A stretch of DNA of 64,000 nucleotides from CAVZVW01 sp963778845 (GCA_963778845.1 CAVZVW010000009.1:1240001-1304000); one strand, 5' to 3'; positions 52,032 to 61,504 are shown, counted from the stretch's first letter. A program made the numbers and translations. The notes: a model not told the origin generated them from the letters alone.

Positions 52032-52853
52032 CTAGAGGTCCTCCATCGTGACGGCGTCCTTGCCCACATGCAGGGAGTCGGTGTACGCGTCGACGATCTC
52101 CCGAGGGGTCCCCCTGCCGACCAGCTCGCCCTCGTTGAGCCAGATCGCGTCGTTGCACAGCTCCTCGATGGAGGCCAGGGCGTGGCTCACGATGAAGATC
52201 GTGCGAGCCTGCGCCATGAGCTCCTGCATCCTCCGCATCGCCTTGTGCTTGAAGCGCGCGTCACCGGCCGACAGCGCCTCGTCGATCAGCAGGATGTCGG
52301 GGTCCATGTGCACCGCGACGGAGAACGCGAGCCGGCCGTACATGCCCGACGAGTACGTGTGCATCGGCATGTCGATGAAGCCGTCCTTGAGGTCGGCGAA
52401 GTCCGCGATCTCGTCGAAGCGCTGCCGCACGTCGTCGCGCGTGAGCCCGGCCGCGAGGCCGCCGAGCATCACGTTCTCCCGCCCGGTGAGCTTGCCGTTG
52501 AACCCGATCCCCAGGGCGAGCAGGGTGCTCACCCGGCCGTTGACCTCGATCGAGCCGGTCGTGGGCGGCAGGATGCCTGCCAGCGCGCGCATGAGCGTCG
52601 ACTTGCCGGCGCCGTTGGCACCGACGATGCCCAGCACGGTTCCGTTCCTGACGTCGAAGCTGACGCCGCGCAGCGCCTGCACCTCACGGATGTTCGACTG
52701 CCCGCGGCCACGCCGCAGCACCCTCTGCCGCAAGGTGTTGGACCTGTCGACCACCGTCCGGTAGGTGATGGCGAGGTTGTTCACCGACACGGTGAGCGGG
52801 ACCTGCTCAACTCTCGGCACAGTGCGGTGCTCGGACTCAGACACGGATGGCAA
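52032..52853 (-). CDS. Polysaccharide ABC exporter ATPase (Wzt-like)
   Basis: Nucleotide-binding subunit of an ABC-2 carbohydrate exporter, 273 residues. Walker A GIVGANGAGKSTLMRAL, Q-loop area LALGIGFNGKLTGRENVMLGG, signature YSSGMYGRLAFSVAV, Walker B PDILLIDEALSAGD and switch IFIVSH. The length excludes the C-terminal carbohydrate-recognition domain of O9a-type Wzt, so chain length or capping is not sensed here. The ATG lies inside the end of the permease gene (17-bp overlap). Confidence 0.95.
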   Translation of the reverse strand: MPSVSESEHRTVPRVEQVPLTVSVNNLAITYRTVVDRSNTLRQRVLRRGRGQSNIREVQALRGVSFDVRNGTVLGIVGANGAGKSTLMRALAGILPPTTGSIEVNGRVSTLLALGIGFNGKLTGRENVMLGGLAAGLTRDDVRQRFDEIADFADLKDGFIDMPMHTYSSGMYGRLAFSVAVHMDPDILLIDEALSAGDARFKHKAMRRMQELMAQARTIFIVSHALASIEELCNDAIWLNEGELVGRGTPREIVDAYTDSLHVGKDAVTMEDL

Positions 52854-53736
52854 ACTCGCGCTCCCGGGAGACGTAGTAGAGGGCGCCGCCGACGAAGAAG
52901 ACCAGAGCCCAACCCGTGGCGGCCAGCCACGTCCCCCAAGCCGGCACCTCGCCCCGGACGATGCAGTCGCTCCAGGCCTGGAACACCGGCGTCAACGGGT
53001 TGAGCCTGGTGATGGTCGCGACCCCGCCCTTGACGTCCTCGGCGAAGTAGAGGATCGGCGTCAGGTACAGGCCCAGCCGGAGCACGAACGGCAACAGGTT
53101 GCGGAAGTCACGGAAGTAGACCTGCAGCGCCGCCGCGATGAAGGACAGCCCGGCGGCGGTAAGGATCATGAGCCCGAAGACGGGGATCGAGAGCAGGATC
53201 GCCGGCGTCACGGAGGCGCGGATCGTGAAGAAGAGGACAACTGCCAGCACCGGGATCGTGGGCAGGAACCGGAAGAACGCGACGACCACCTCGGTGATCG
53301 GCAGGAGCAGCCGCGGGAAGGCGGTGTTCATGATCAGCTTGGCGCCGCTGGTGACCGACGTGGCGCTCTTGGAGATCGAGCCCGAGATGAAGCCGTAGGC
53401 GAAGATGCCCGCGAGCAGGTGCGGCAGGAAGTTGGGGGGCCTGTGGCCGCCCCGCAGGATGTCGACGAGAAGGAAGTACACGAAGGCGTTCAGCAGGGGG
53501 CTGAGGACCAGCCACACCTGCCCGAACACGGTGTTGTAGTTCTGCGCCTTGAGGTTGGAGCGGGCGAGCTCGTCGACGAACTGCCGACGCCGCCACAGCT
53601 GCCTGACGTAGGGGCCCGCCGGCGGCAGCCCCGCCCGGTGCGGGGTGTAGACGTGGTGCTCCCCGAGATACTCGTCAGGCTTCCTCACCGCGGGCGCGGC
53701 CACGTGCACCTCCTGCGGCGGGACGCTCAGACTCAC
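52837..53736 (-). CDS. Polysaccharide ABC exporter permease (Wzm-like)
   Basis: ABC-2 type permease, 299 residues with six hydrophobic segments after a long cytosolic N-terminus. FVDELARSNLKAQNYNTVFGQVWLVLSPLLNAFVYFLLV is the diagnostic first part, followed by GIFAYGFISGSISKSATSVTSGAKLIMNTAFPRLLLPI and the C-terminal LNPLTPVFQAWSDCIVRGEVP loop. It moves undecaprenyl-linked glycan outward with the ATPase encoded just downstream. GTG 53736 is chosen next to a purine-rich site; the frame is open to 53973. A 122-bp gap separates it from the upstream glycosyltransferase gene, so an internal promoter is possible. Confidence 0.93.
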   Translation of the reverse strand: MSLSVPPQEVHVAAPAVRKPDEYLGEHHVYTPHRAGLPPAGPYVRQLWRRRQFVDELARSNLKAQNYNTVFGQVWLVLSPLLNAFVYFLLVDILRGGHRPPNFLPHLLAGIFAYGFISGSISKSATSVTSGAKLIMNTAFPRLLLPITEVVVAFFRFLPTIPVLAVVLFFTIRASVTPAILLSIPVFGLMILTAAGLSFIAAALQVYFRDFRNLLPFVLRLGLYLTPILYFAEDVKGGVATITRLNPLTPVFQAWSDCIVRGEVPAWGTWLAATGWALVFFVGGALYYVSREREFAIRV

Positions 53737-53858
53737 TCCACTGCCTCTCGCACCGGCGCCGGCGGGAGCCGGCTCGGGCCGTGACGCACCTGCCGGAGAT
53801 GCCTGGGCACTCGATGAACTGCGCGCACAGCCTACCCCAAGGCGGGGTTCGCCCCGTC

Positions 53859-55226
53859 TCAGGCCAGCGTGAGGGGGCACGCCCCGAACGTGGCCGATGC
53901 GGCCGGGGGCGTGGGGGTCACGCCGACCAGCCGCGCGTACACCCCGAGGAGGGCCGGCTCCTGACGGCCCCACCGGAACTCCTCGAGCACCGCCGGGGTG
54001 TACGCGGCTGCGTAGCGCTCGCCGTCCGCGATGGCCTGGCGGACGGCGGTGGCGAACGAGGCCGGGTCGCCCGCGGTGAAGACGACCCCGTTGCCGAGCT
54101 CACGCGTGCGGCGGGCCATCTCAGCCACGTCGGAGACGACCACCGGCAGCCGCGCGTGGGCGTACTCGAAGTACTTGGTGGGCAGCGAGATCTCGTGGTT
54201 GGGCAGATGCACGTTGGTCACGACTCCCGCGCTGGCCCCCGTCAGGAACGCGCTCACCTCGGCGGGTGGGACGTAGGCCGTGACGTGCACTCGGTCCGCC
54301 ACCCCCGCCTCGCGGGCGCGTGCGAGGAGGGCCTCCACGTGGCGGTTGCGTCCGCTGACGAGCGCGAGGTGCACCCCGGGAAGCTCGGCCAGGGCGGCGA
54401 CGGCCGTGTCGAGCCCGCGCTGGGGGGCCACGCCTCCGGAGTACACGAGGAGGGGCGCAGGAGCGGCCACCCCGACGGCCTCGCGGACGTCCCGGGGGCC
54501 GCCGAGGGACATCGGCTCCACGACCGGGGCGTTCGTGACGACGGTGACCGGAACCGTCAGACCGTGCTCGCGCCGCAGGAGCTCCGCGAGCGGTTCGCTG
54601 ACGGTGATCACCTCGTCGGCGACCGTGATGCCGCGTCGTTCCAGGTCCGTCATCGCAGCCATCCAGACCCGGTCGTGCCCGTGGACGCCCGGGAGGAACT
54701 CGTGCGCGTCGTAGACGAGCCGGGGTCGACGTCCCAGAGCCTCCAGCTGCGCCAGGGCCGGGAGCACCACGGCCAACGAGGTGTAGTCGTGCGCGTGGAG
54801 GATGTCGGGGCGGGCCGCCACCACGCGCGGCACGATCGCCTCGGCGAGGTCGCGCAGCTCCGGCTGGGTGCGCCTGTAGTCCCCGGCGCCGACCGCGACC
54901 CGCCACAGCAGCGCGCGGGCGGCTCCGGTCACCCCCTGCGCCGCTCCCGGCGGCGCGGCCAGCCGCTGTGCACGCCGGCGCAGGCCACGGGCCACCCGGC
55001 GAGCCTGCGCCAGAGGGCGCGGCGGCACTGCCGGTGCCACCACCTCGACGGGGCAGCCGCCGATCGAGCCGCGCGCCCGCCGTCCACGCTTGTCCACGCC
55101 CACGAGCAGGCAGTCCCAGCCCGCCTGCGAGGCGGTCCAGGCAACCTTCTGCACGCGGGAGTCACCGGTCACGGCGTTGACGACGACCATCACGACCTTG
55201 GGCGTGCCCTGGGCGTTGTCGGTCAC
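53859..55226 (-). CDS. GT4 glycosyltransferase
   Basis: A 455-residue GT-B enzyme: PKVVMVVVNAVTGDSRVQKVAWTASQAGWDCLLVG, RPDILHAHDYTSLAVVLPAL, RLVYDAHEFLPGVHGHDRVW, VADEVITVSEPLAELLRREHG, LLVYSGGVAPQRGLDTAVAAL and EISLPTKYFEYAHARLPVVVSDVAEM. Its closest relative in the window is the N-terminal half of the fused enzyme at 43228-46410. GTG 55226 overlaps the upstream gene's stop (GTGA); the open frame to 55382 is an extension. Donor unknown. Confidence 0.88.
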   Translation of the reverse strand: MTDNAQGTPKVVMVVVNAVTGDSRVQKVAWTASQAGWDCLLVGVDKRGRRARGSIGGCPVEVVAPAVPPRPLAQARRVARGLRRRAQRLAAPPGAAQGVTGAARALLWRVAVGAGDYRRTQPELRDLAEAIVPRVVAARPDILHAHDYTSLAVVLPALAQLEALGRRPRLVYDAHEFLPGVHGHDRVWMAAMTDLERRGITVADEVITVSEPLAELLRREHGLTVPVTVVTNAPVVEPMSLGGPRDVREAVGVAAPAPLLVYSGGVAPQRGLDTAVAALAELPGVHLALVSGRNRHVEALLARAREAGVADRVHVTAYVPPAEVSAFLTGASAGVVTNVHLPNHEISLPTKYFEYAHARLPVVVSDVAEMARRTRELGNGVVFTAGDPASFATAVRQAIADGERYAAAYTPAVLEEFRWGRQEPALLGVYARLVGVTPTPPAASATFGACPLTLA

Positions 55227-56416
55227 CGCACTCCTGGTGGGGTTCGCTGGGGGTCCCGACGGCCGGCACGGCGCGCCGCCATCGCCTCGTAGGCGATGGT
55301 CAGCACGGCACAGTCGCGGTCCCAGCTCAGGTCGTGCTGGGCCGAGGCCACGCCTGCCTGCAGGTCCGGGTAGCGCGTGCACGCCTCGTCGACCGCGCGA
55401 GCCAGAGACGCCGAGTCCCCGGGGCGGTAGAGCACACCCAGGCCCAGCGACTCGACGACCGCGCGCATCGCCGGCAGGTCGGCCGCCACCACGGGCACCC
55501 CGGCGCGCACGGCGTGGAACAGCTTGTTGGGCAGGGCCAGCCGGTGGTTCTCACAGGTGTCCTCGAGCGTGACCAGCGCGAGGCCGTCCTCGCGCAGCAT
55601 GTCGTCCACGTCGTCCACCGCGACTGTGTCCACGATGCGCACGTGGCCCGGCACCGGGGTGCGCGCCAGGAACGAGGCGTCGGCGGGCCCGATCAGGCTC
55701 CACCGCAGCGGGGAGCGCGCGGCGGCGGCGAACACGGCATGCAGGTCTCGCCCCGCGCCGATGCGGCCCGCGTACGCCACACCCCGCGGCCGGCTGCCCG
55801 GGTGCGGCGCCACGGCGGGGCCGGGGAACGTGTTACGGACGACGTCCACGTGCTTCCAGCCCCAGCCCCGGAAGCGCCGTGCAATCGGCTCGCTCACCGT
55901 CAGCACGAGGTCGGCCGCGGCGCCGCATGCGCGCTCGGCCGCGCGCTCGCGGCGGTCCGCCAGGGGTGTAGGACGCCCGGCGCGCAGCCTGCCGCTCCAC
56001 CACTCATGGGCGTCGTAGACCAGTGCGGCGTCGCGGTCGCGCGCCAGCCGCGCCGCCAGCGGCAGCACCGGGAAGTCATGCGCATGGACGACGTCGGCCT
56101 CCACGGCGCCGGCCGCAACCCGGGCAGCGGACAGGAACGAGCGCCAGACCGATGCGTTGTGCTGCGGCAGGAGCACCCAGCGCCCGGCCCGGCGCACCAT
56201 GGCGCCGACACCCGACGTGGCCGGCGGTGGCCGGCGGAACGCGCTGGCGGCCCCCACGGAGGTGACCGTCACGCCGTGCGGGGCCCGCCAGTCGTCGGGC
56301 ACGTCCTTGCCGATGATGTGGACGGCGTGCCCCACCGCGACCAGCGCCACGGCCTCGCGCAGCACGCGGGCGTCGTGGGCGACGTCCGACTTCACGATCA
56401 TCAGGACGCGCGTCAC
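55223..56416 (-). CDS. GT4 glycosyltransferase
   Basis: A 397-residue GT-B enzyme: TRVLMIVKSDVAHDARVLREAVALVAVGHAVHIIGKD, EADVVHAHDFPVLPLAARLA, ALVYDAHEWWSGRLRAGRPTPLADRRE, RPRGVAYAGRIGAGRDLHAVFAAAA and LALPNKLFHAVRAGVPVVAADLPAMRAVVE. GTG 56416 overlaps the stop of the GT2 gene by 4 bp; its own stop overlaps the next GT4 start. Part of the operon from the LCP gene downwards. The specificity is not predictable. Confidence 0.88.
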   Translation of the reverse strand: MTRVLMIVKSDVAHDARVLREAVALVAVGHAVHIIGKDVPDDWRAPHGVTVTSVGAASAFRRPPPATSGVGAMVRRAGRWVLLPQHNASVWRSFLSAARVAAGAVEADVVHAHDFPVLPLAARLARDRDAALVYDAHEWWSGRLRAGRPTPLADRRERAAERACGAAADLVLTVSEPIARRFRGWGWKHVDVVRNTFPGPAVAPHPGSRPRGVAYAGRIGAGRDLHAVFAAAARSPLRWSLIGPADASFLARTPVPGHVRIVDTVAVDDVDDMLREDGLALVTLEDTCENHRLALPNKLFHAVRAGVPVVAADLPAMRAVVESLGLGVLYRPGDSASLARAVDEACTRYPDLQAGVASAQHDLSWDRDCAVLTIAYEAMAARRAGRRDPQRTPPGVR

Positions 56417-57495
56417 GTGGAGGCCTGCCCGGCCGCGCGGTCCTGGCTCGAGCCCGAGCCTGCCGCCCGCGCCGCGGCCTGGCGCTGCGCCACGCGGTCG
56501 AGCAGCGCGCTGGGGCTGGACAGGAAGCCGAGGCCCCAGCACAGGTGCATCGTCAGGTACACCCCTGGCAGGGCCGCCTTGGAGCGCCACGACAGACCGG
56601 AGGCGGTCGCCACGCAGCCGGCCAGGACGCTGAGCAGGTACCCCACGGGCAATGCCAGGGCCGGCCACCAGAAAGGGGCCACGAGCAGGCCGAGCGCGCA
56701 ACCGAGCACTGCCAGCGGTGGCGCGAGGTAGCGCAGGCTCGTCGTGCCCGCGTGCTGGCGCATGACGACGCGGCGCCACCGCCCGTAGTCGAAGTACTGC
56801 CGGGCCAGCGCCGTGAGCGTCGACCTCGGACGGTAGGTGACCGACAGGGTCGGCGAGAACCAGACAAGGCCGCCGCCGGCCCGGATGCGGTGGTTGAGCT
56901 CCCAGTCCTGGGCACGGATGAACCGCTCGTCGTAGCCGCCGAGGTTCTCGAGCACCTCACGGCGGAACACGCCGAGGTACACCGTCTCGGCCGGGCCCGG
57001 CTCGCCGCCGGTATGGAAGCGGGCTCCGCCGACGCCGAACCAGGAGGTCATCGCCCGCGCCACCGCCTGCTCGAAGGCGGTCTGCCCCTCGGCGGCCATG
57101 ACGCCGCCCACGTTGGAGGCACCCGTCTGGCGCAGCAGGTCCACGGCTGTGGCGATGTACGTCGGGGGAAGCAGCCCGTGGCCGTCCACCCGGACCACGA
57201 TCGGGAACCGTGAGGCAGCCACCGCCGCGTTGAGGCCGGCGGGCGTCCGGCCACTGGGGTTGGCCACGGTCCGTACTCTTGGGTCGGCCGCCGCGAGGTC
57301 GCCGGCCACCTGCGCCGTACGGTCCTTGGACGGCGCCACAGCGACGATGATCTCGAGCTCGCCCGGGTAGTCCTGGTCGAGGATGCGACGGGTGGCCTCC
57401 GCGAGGTGACGCGCCTCGTTGAGGACGGGCATGACCACCGACACCGCCGGCCACCCATCGGCGTCGGCGGGGTCGGTCTGGCGGTCCTCGACCAT
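56413..57495 (-). CDS. GT2 glycosyltransferase with C-terminal membrane segments
   Basis: A 360-residue inverting GT2 enzyme. WPAVSVVMPVLNEARHLAEATRRILDQDYPGELEIIVAVAPSKDRT is the nucleotide fold, IVVRVDGHGLLPPTYIATAV is the D-x-D equivalent (DGH), and EVLENLGGYDERFIRAQDWELNHRIRAGGG is the acceptor ED motif. Two to three hydrophobic segments follow (APPLAVLGCALGLLVAPFWW, YLLSVLAGCVATASGL), so it is membrane-attached. Members of this shape include succinoglycan-type and mycolyl-arabinan-type transferases. The start at ATG 57495 is uncertain; the frame is open to 57549. Confidence 0.85.
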   Translation of the reverse strand: MVEDRQTDPADADGWPAVSVVMPVLNEARHLAEATRRILDQDYPGELEIIVAVAPSKDRTAQVAGDLAAADPRVRTVANPSGRTPAGLNAAVAASRFPIVVRVDGHGLLPPTYIATAVDLLRQTGASNVGGVMAAEGQTAFEQAVARAMTSWFGVGGARFHTGGEPGPAETVYLGVFRREVLENLGGYDERFIRAQDWELNHRIRAGGGLVWFSPTLSVTYRPRSTLTALARQYFDYGRWRRVVMRQHAGTTSLRYLAPPLAVLGCALGLLVAPFWWPALALPVGYLLSVLAGCVATASGLSWRSKAALPGVYLTMHLCWGLGFLSSPSALLDRVAQRQAAARAAGSGSSQDRAAGQAST

Positions 57496-57533
57496 CAAGG
57501 CATGACGGTATCCGACGACTCGGGTGCGGGCCG

Positions 57534-59039
57534 TCAACCCGCGCTGCACACGGTGCGCACGTCGACCTCGGCACCCTTGGCCGCCGAGCCTGCTGCCGCG
57601 CTGGCGCCGGGCTTCGAGGTCGAACCGGACCGGGAGGCGGACGGCTTGGCCGCCGACGGCTTGCCGCCCGGCCCGGCCGTGCCCGCGGCGTTCGCGGTGC
57701 TCCTGGCCGTAGCCAGCGCGACCTGCACGGATCGACGGATCGCCACGAAGTCAGGGCGTGCCGGGGTGGTCAGCGGTGGCACGAACTGCACGCTCGTGAT
57801 CTTCGCGGCCTTGGCCTTGGTTCCCAGGTCGATGAACGTCGCCAGCTGAGACGCCGGCAGGTCCGTGTGCACCACCTGCTTGCCCGCCGCGGCGATGCGC
57901 TGGAACCGGGCCAACAGGGTGGCGGGGTCCAGCTGGTTGACCATGGCGGTCATCACGCACCGTTGCCGGGCCATGCGCTCGTAGTCGCTCGACCCCTGGC
58001 GCGACCGGGCGTACCAGAGGGCGTGGTAGCCGTCCATGTGCTGGCGACCCGGCTTGATGTAGCCGGTGATCCGCGAGGTCCCCCCGCCGATGGGGACCCT
58101 GCTGCCCACCCTGAGCGTGATGCCGCCCATGGCGTCGATGAGCGATCGGAAACCCTGCAGGTCGACCAGGACGTAGTAGTTGACCTTAAGTCCCGTGACG
58201 CCCTCGACGGCTTCCTCCATCGCCGCCGCACCCGGGTTGCCGACGCCCCGGTAGAGGCTCTTGTGCTCCGTGCCCCACGTGTACAGCGCGTTGAGCAGGC
58301 ACACGTCGCCGCACGACCAGCCGTGCGGGAGGGCCTTTCCGGCGACCGAGCCCTTCGGGAACGGGATGTTCTGGAGGTTGCGCGGCAGGCTGAACAGAAC
58401 GGTGCGTCCGGTGTGCTCGTCGATGCTTGCCAGGGTGATCGAGTCCGGCCGCAGGCCGATGCGGTCCGCGCCCGCGTCCCCGCCGAGGAGGAGGACGTTG
58501 TACCGACCGTCGACGGCGGCGGAGGTCTTCCCGGAGCCGAACACGCCGCTGATCAGGTCCCCGGCGGCCCAGGCGCGCCGTCCCGCCATCACGAGGGGCA
58601 GGCTGGTCACCAGGACGAGCACGGCCGTCACGGCGGCCACCCCTGCGGTGGCTCGGACCGGGAGGAGCGAAGGCCGTCCCAGCCGGAACGCGTCGAGCAG
58701 GAGCACGGGCATCGCCACCGCTGCGGCGAAGAAGGCGCCCGCGAGCAGGCTGAGCACCCAAGGCCGGGTGAGGATCGACAGGATGAGCGTGCGGTCGACG
58801 ACGAAGGTCGCGAGCAGCACCAAGGTCGAGGCGACGACGACGAGCCACGCACGCACCGCGACCCTCCCGACGCGGCGGTCCCCGGCGACCACCTGGGCGG
58901 ACCCGGGCACTACGAGGGTGATCACCAGCAGGGTGAGCGCGCGGCGCAGGCGCAGGGCCGGCGACAGGGCCTCGGGGGTCCGCAGCGGCTGGGTGGTCGG
59001 CCGCTGCGAGCCGTCGCTCACCGATGGTTCATCAAGCAT
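57534..59039 (-). CDS. LCP (LytR-CpsA-Psr) family wall-polymer ligase
   Basis: Transfers undecaprenyl-pyrophosphate-linked glycopolymers to peptidoglycan. The 501-residue protein has four hydrophobic segments in the first 170 residues, then the extracytoplasmic LCP domain: NVLLLGGDAGADRIGLRPDSITLASID (pyrophosphate-binding Arg/Asp), RTVLFSLPRNLQNIPFPKGS, YYVLVDLQGFRSLIDAMGGI and GYHALWYARSRQGSSDYERMARQRCVM. A Ser/Ala/Pro tail of about 60 residues follows. ATG 59039 gives this layout; the open frame to 60008 runs through another gene. It heads the minus-strand glycosyltransferase operon, which suggests its substrate is the polymer made here. Confidence 0.93.
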   Translation of the reverse strand: MLDEPSVSDGSQRPTTQPLRTPEALSPALRLRRALTLLVITLVVPGSAQVVAGDRRVGRVAVRAWLVVVASTLVLLATFVVDRTLILSILTRPWVLSLLAGAFFAAAVAMPVLLLDAFRLGRPSLLPVRATAGVAAVTAVLVLVTSLPLVMAGRRAWAAGDLISGVFGSGKTSAAVDGRYNVLLLGGDAGADRIGLRPDSITLASIDEHTGRTVLFSLPRNLQNIPFPKGSVAGKALPHGWSCGDVCLLNALYTWGTEHKSLYRGVGNPGAAAMEEAVEGVTGLKVNYYVLVDLQGFRSLIDAMGGITLRVGSRVPIGGGTSRITGYIKPGRQHMDGYHALWYARSRQGSSDYERMARQRCVMTAMVNQLDPATLLARFQRIAAAGKQVVHTDLPASQLATFIDLGTKAKAAKITSVQFVPPLTTPARPDFVAIRRSVQVALATARSTANAAGTAGPGGKPSAAKPSASRSGSTSKPGASAAAGSAAKGAEVDVRTVCSAG

Positions 59040-59203
59040 CGCGGATCGTGGTGCCACCCTTCCAGTATCACCGCGGGACGGCAGAGCGAGGACGTCACGG
59101 CCCGACCCGGGCGCGTCGCCGACTTCCCGACCTCTGGCGGGTTGTTGCCCGAAGTCTGGGCGCGAGGCGACAGTTGGGCGCCAGAGGACACGGGCTGGGG
59201 TTG

Positions 59204-60386
59204 TCAGCTGAGGACGTGACGGGCCATCACGATCCGCTGGATCTGGTTGGTGCCCTCGTAGATCTGGGTGATCTTGGCGTCGCGCATCATGCGCTCCACC
59301 GGGTAGTCCTTGGTGTAGCCCGTAACCGCCCAGCAGCTGGACGGCGTCCGTGGTCACCTGCATCGCGACGTCGGAGGCGAAGCACTTGGCGGCGGCGCCG
59401 AAGAAGGGCAGGTCCGCGTCGCCCCGCTCGCTCTTGGCGGCTGCCGCGTAGACCATCTGGCGGGCCGCCTCCAGCGTCATCGCCATGTCGGCGAGCATGA
59501 ACTGCACGCCCTGGAACTCCGCGACCGCCTTGCCGAACTGCCGGCGCTCCTTGACGTAGGCCACGGCGTGGTCGAGGGCGCCCTGGGCGATCCCGACCGC
59601 CTGCGCACCGATCGTGACCCGGGTGTGGTCCAGGGTGCGCAGCGCGATCTTCAGCCCCTCGCCCGGCGCCCCCGACCATGCGGTCGCCGGGCAGCGTGCA
59701 CGTGGTCGAACAGCAGCTCGCGGGTCGGGCTGCCCTTGATCCCGAGCTTGCGCTCCAGGGCGCCGAACGTGAACCCGGGATCCGACCGCTCCACGACGAA
59801 CGCCGACACGTTGCGCCCGCGCGCGCCGTCGGGGTCCGTCACGGCCAGCACCGTGTAGAACTGCGCTGACCCCGGCGTTGGTGATCCACGACTTCTGCCC
59901 GGAGAGCACCCAGCCGTCGCCGTCGGGGGTGGCGCGGCAGAGCATGGATGCGGTGTCGCTGCCCGGCCTCGCGCTCGGACAGCCCGTAGCTGAACATCGC
60001 CTCCCCACGGGCGACGGGCGGCAGGTAGCGCTGCTTGAGCTCCTCGGAGGCCGCGAGCAGCAAGCGGCATCGTCCCGAGCTTGTTCACCGCAGGGATGAG
60101 CGAGGACGACGCGCAGACCCGCGCGACCTCCTCGATCACGATGCAGGTGGCCAGGGCGTCGGCGCCCACGCCGCCGTAGGCCTCAGGCAGGTGCGGTGCG
60201 TGGAAGTCTCCGGCCTGCAGGGCGTCGTAGGCCGCCTGCGGGGAACGTGGCCGTCTCGTCCACCTCGGCCGCGTGCGGGGCGATCTTGTCCTCGCAGACC
60301 TCGCGCACCGCCGCGCGCAGGGCCTCGTGGTCCTCCGGCAGAGTGAAGTGCGGAAAGGCCGCCCGAGCGGCATCCGATGCGCTCAT
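59204..60386 (-). pseudogene. Acyl-CoA dehydrogenase, seven frameshifts
   Basis: FAD-dependent acyl-CoA dehydrogenase in fragments. In order: ARAAFPHFTLPEDHEALRAAVREVCEDKIAPHAAEVDETATFP; ALQAGDFHAPHLPEAYGGVGADALATCIVIEEVARVCASSSLIPAVNKLGTMPL; AASEELKQRYLPPVARGEAMFSYGLSEREAG; DTASMLCRATPDGDGWVLSGQKSWITNAG; FYTVLAVTDPDGARGRNVSAFVVERSDPGF; EGLKIALRTLDHTRVTIGAQAVGIAQGALDHAVAYVKERRQF...VQLLGGYG; and YPVERMMRDAKITQIYEGTNQIQRIVMARHVLS. Extra bases lie near 60240, 60062, 59963, 59871, 59695, 59671 and 59320. Removing seven bases yields 391 residues without stops. TAGCCT stands 6 nt before ATG 60386. All motifs survive, so error is likelier than decay. Confidence 0.85.
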
Positions 60387-60392
60387 GGCCCC

Positions 60393-60398
60393 AGGCTA
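60393..60398 (-). promoter_or_regulatory. -10 element, leaderless acyl-CoA dehydrogenase mRNA
   Basis: TAGCCT on the minus strand, 6 nt before ATG 60386. Confidence 0.45.
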
Positions 60399-60416
60399 GC
60401 TCTGCTCGGTCCGGGC

Positions 60417-61403
60417 TCAGGCCAGCGCCGGGACCACCTCGCGCGTGAAGAGGTCGAGGCTGTCGGTGTCGTAGGCGACGTCGGCGAAGTACGTGATGGC
60501 ATACGTCATCCCGAGGGCCTGCAGGGCCTGCAACGTCTCGACGATCTGCTCCGGGGTACCGACGAGCGGCCCGCTGGAGAACATCTGCATCGCGGTCTCG
60601 AGCCGCTCCGGGCTGACGTGTGGTCTGTAGTGCTCGCGCAACCACCCCAGTCGTTGGGCGACCTCGGCCTCGTCCCGCCCGATCACCACGTTGTAGTTGG
60701 CCGACCGCACGATCTCGCCGAGTCGCGACCGATCTCCTGGCAGCGCTGCTCCAGTACCGCCGACTTCTGCGCGAAGCCCTCGAGGGTGCCGTCGAAGTTC
60801 GTGTAGGCGGCATGCCGTGCGGCGATGCGCAGGGTCTTCTGCTCGCCACCCCCGGCGACCCACAGCGGCAGTCCACCTGGCTGCAGCGGAGCGGGGCGGC
60901 AGATCGCGCCGTCCACCTGGTAGTGCCGCCCCAAGAACGTCACCGCGCCGTCGCGTCCACGCCTGCCTCATGATCTCGACGCCTTCGCCGAGCATCGCCA
61001 GACGCTCGCCCGCCGAGGGAAACCCGTACCCGTAGGCCTTCCACTCGTGCTCGTACCAGCCGGCGCCGATCCCCATCTCGACGCGCCCGCCAGAGATGAC
61101 GTCGACGGTCGCGGCCACCTTCGCCAGGTACATCGGATGCCGGTAGCCCATGCACGTGCACATCTGGCCGAGGCGGACCCGGCTCGTCGCCGCAGCGAAG
61201 GCGGCCATCAGGGTCCACGCCTCGTGCGTGGCCTCCTGCGTGGGCTCGGGCACGGTGTGGAAGTGGTCGTAGACCCAGACCGACTCGAAGGGCCCCTCCT
61301 CGGCTCGCCGGGCGACGCCCAGCATTGCCTCCCACTGCTCGGCAGGGTCGATCCCGGCCAGGTCGAGGCGCCAACCCTGAGGCACGAACAGTCCGAAGCG
61401 CAT
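60417..61403 (-). pseudogene. LLM-class (F420-dependent type) oxidoreductase, two frameshifts
   Basis: Luciferase-like flavin/F420 oxidoreductase, about 328 residues. First part: MRFGLFVPQGWRLDLAGIDP, ESVWVYDHFHTVPEPTQEATHEAWTLMAAFAAATSRVRLGQM and GYRHPMYLAKVAATVDVISGGRVEMGIGAGWYEHE. The middle, VTFLGRHYQVDGAICRPAPLQPGGLPLWVAGGGEQKTLRIAARHA, is in another frame. The last part, LGEIVRSANYNVVIGRDEAEVAQRLGWL, returns to the first frame. One extra base near 60955 and one missing base near 60718 explain this. F420 use is inferred from subfamily look and from fbiA/cofE in the same window. ATG 61403 follows TAGTGT by 6 nt. Downstream of the divergent UDP-glucose dehydrogenase promoter. Confidence 0.85.
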
Positions 61404-61409
61404 GACGCA

Positions 61410-61415
61410 ACACTA
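61410..61415 (-). promoter_or_regulatory. -10 element, leaderless LLM oxidoreductase mRNA
   Basis: TAGTGT on the minus strand, 6 nt before ATG 61403. Confidence 0.4.
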
Positions 61416-61491
61416 AGGGCCCCGGCCCCGCGCGCCGCCCCGCCCCGCACGACGCGCAAGGCGCTGGGTGAGCATGGTGCGGGCTCGCAGA

Positions 61492-61497
61492 TAGGGT
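61492..61497 (+). promoter_or_regulatory. -10 element, leaderless UDP-glucose dehydrogenase mRNA
   Basis: TAGGGT followed by 7 nt and GTG 61505. Confidence 0.5.
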
Positions 61498-61504
61498 CTA
61501 CGGG

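Noticed and set aside
36992..59039. Genomic island or prophage origin of the polysaccharide locus
   Set aside because: No integrase, tRNA boundary, transposase or evident shift in base composition was seen, although such loci are often exchanged.
57867..59219. 450-aa plus-strand ORF opposite the LCP gene
   Set aside because: The complementary strand encodes a textbook LCP protein. The plus ORF is a high-GC shadow with no recognisable domain.
49235..60386. Programmed +1 frameshifting in the aminotransferase and acyl-CoA dehydrogenase
   Set aside because: Four and seven sites per gene with no common slippery motif or downstream structure. Known programmed cases use one site.
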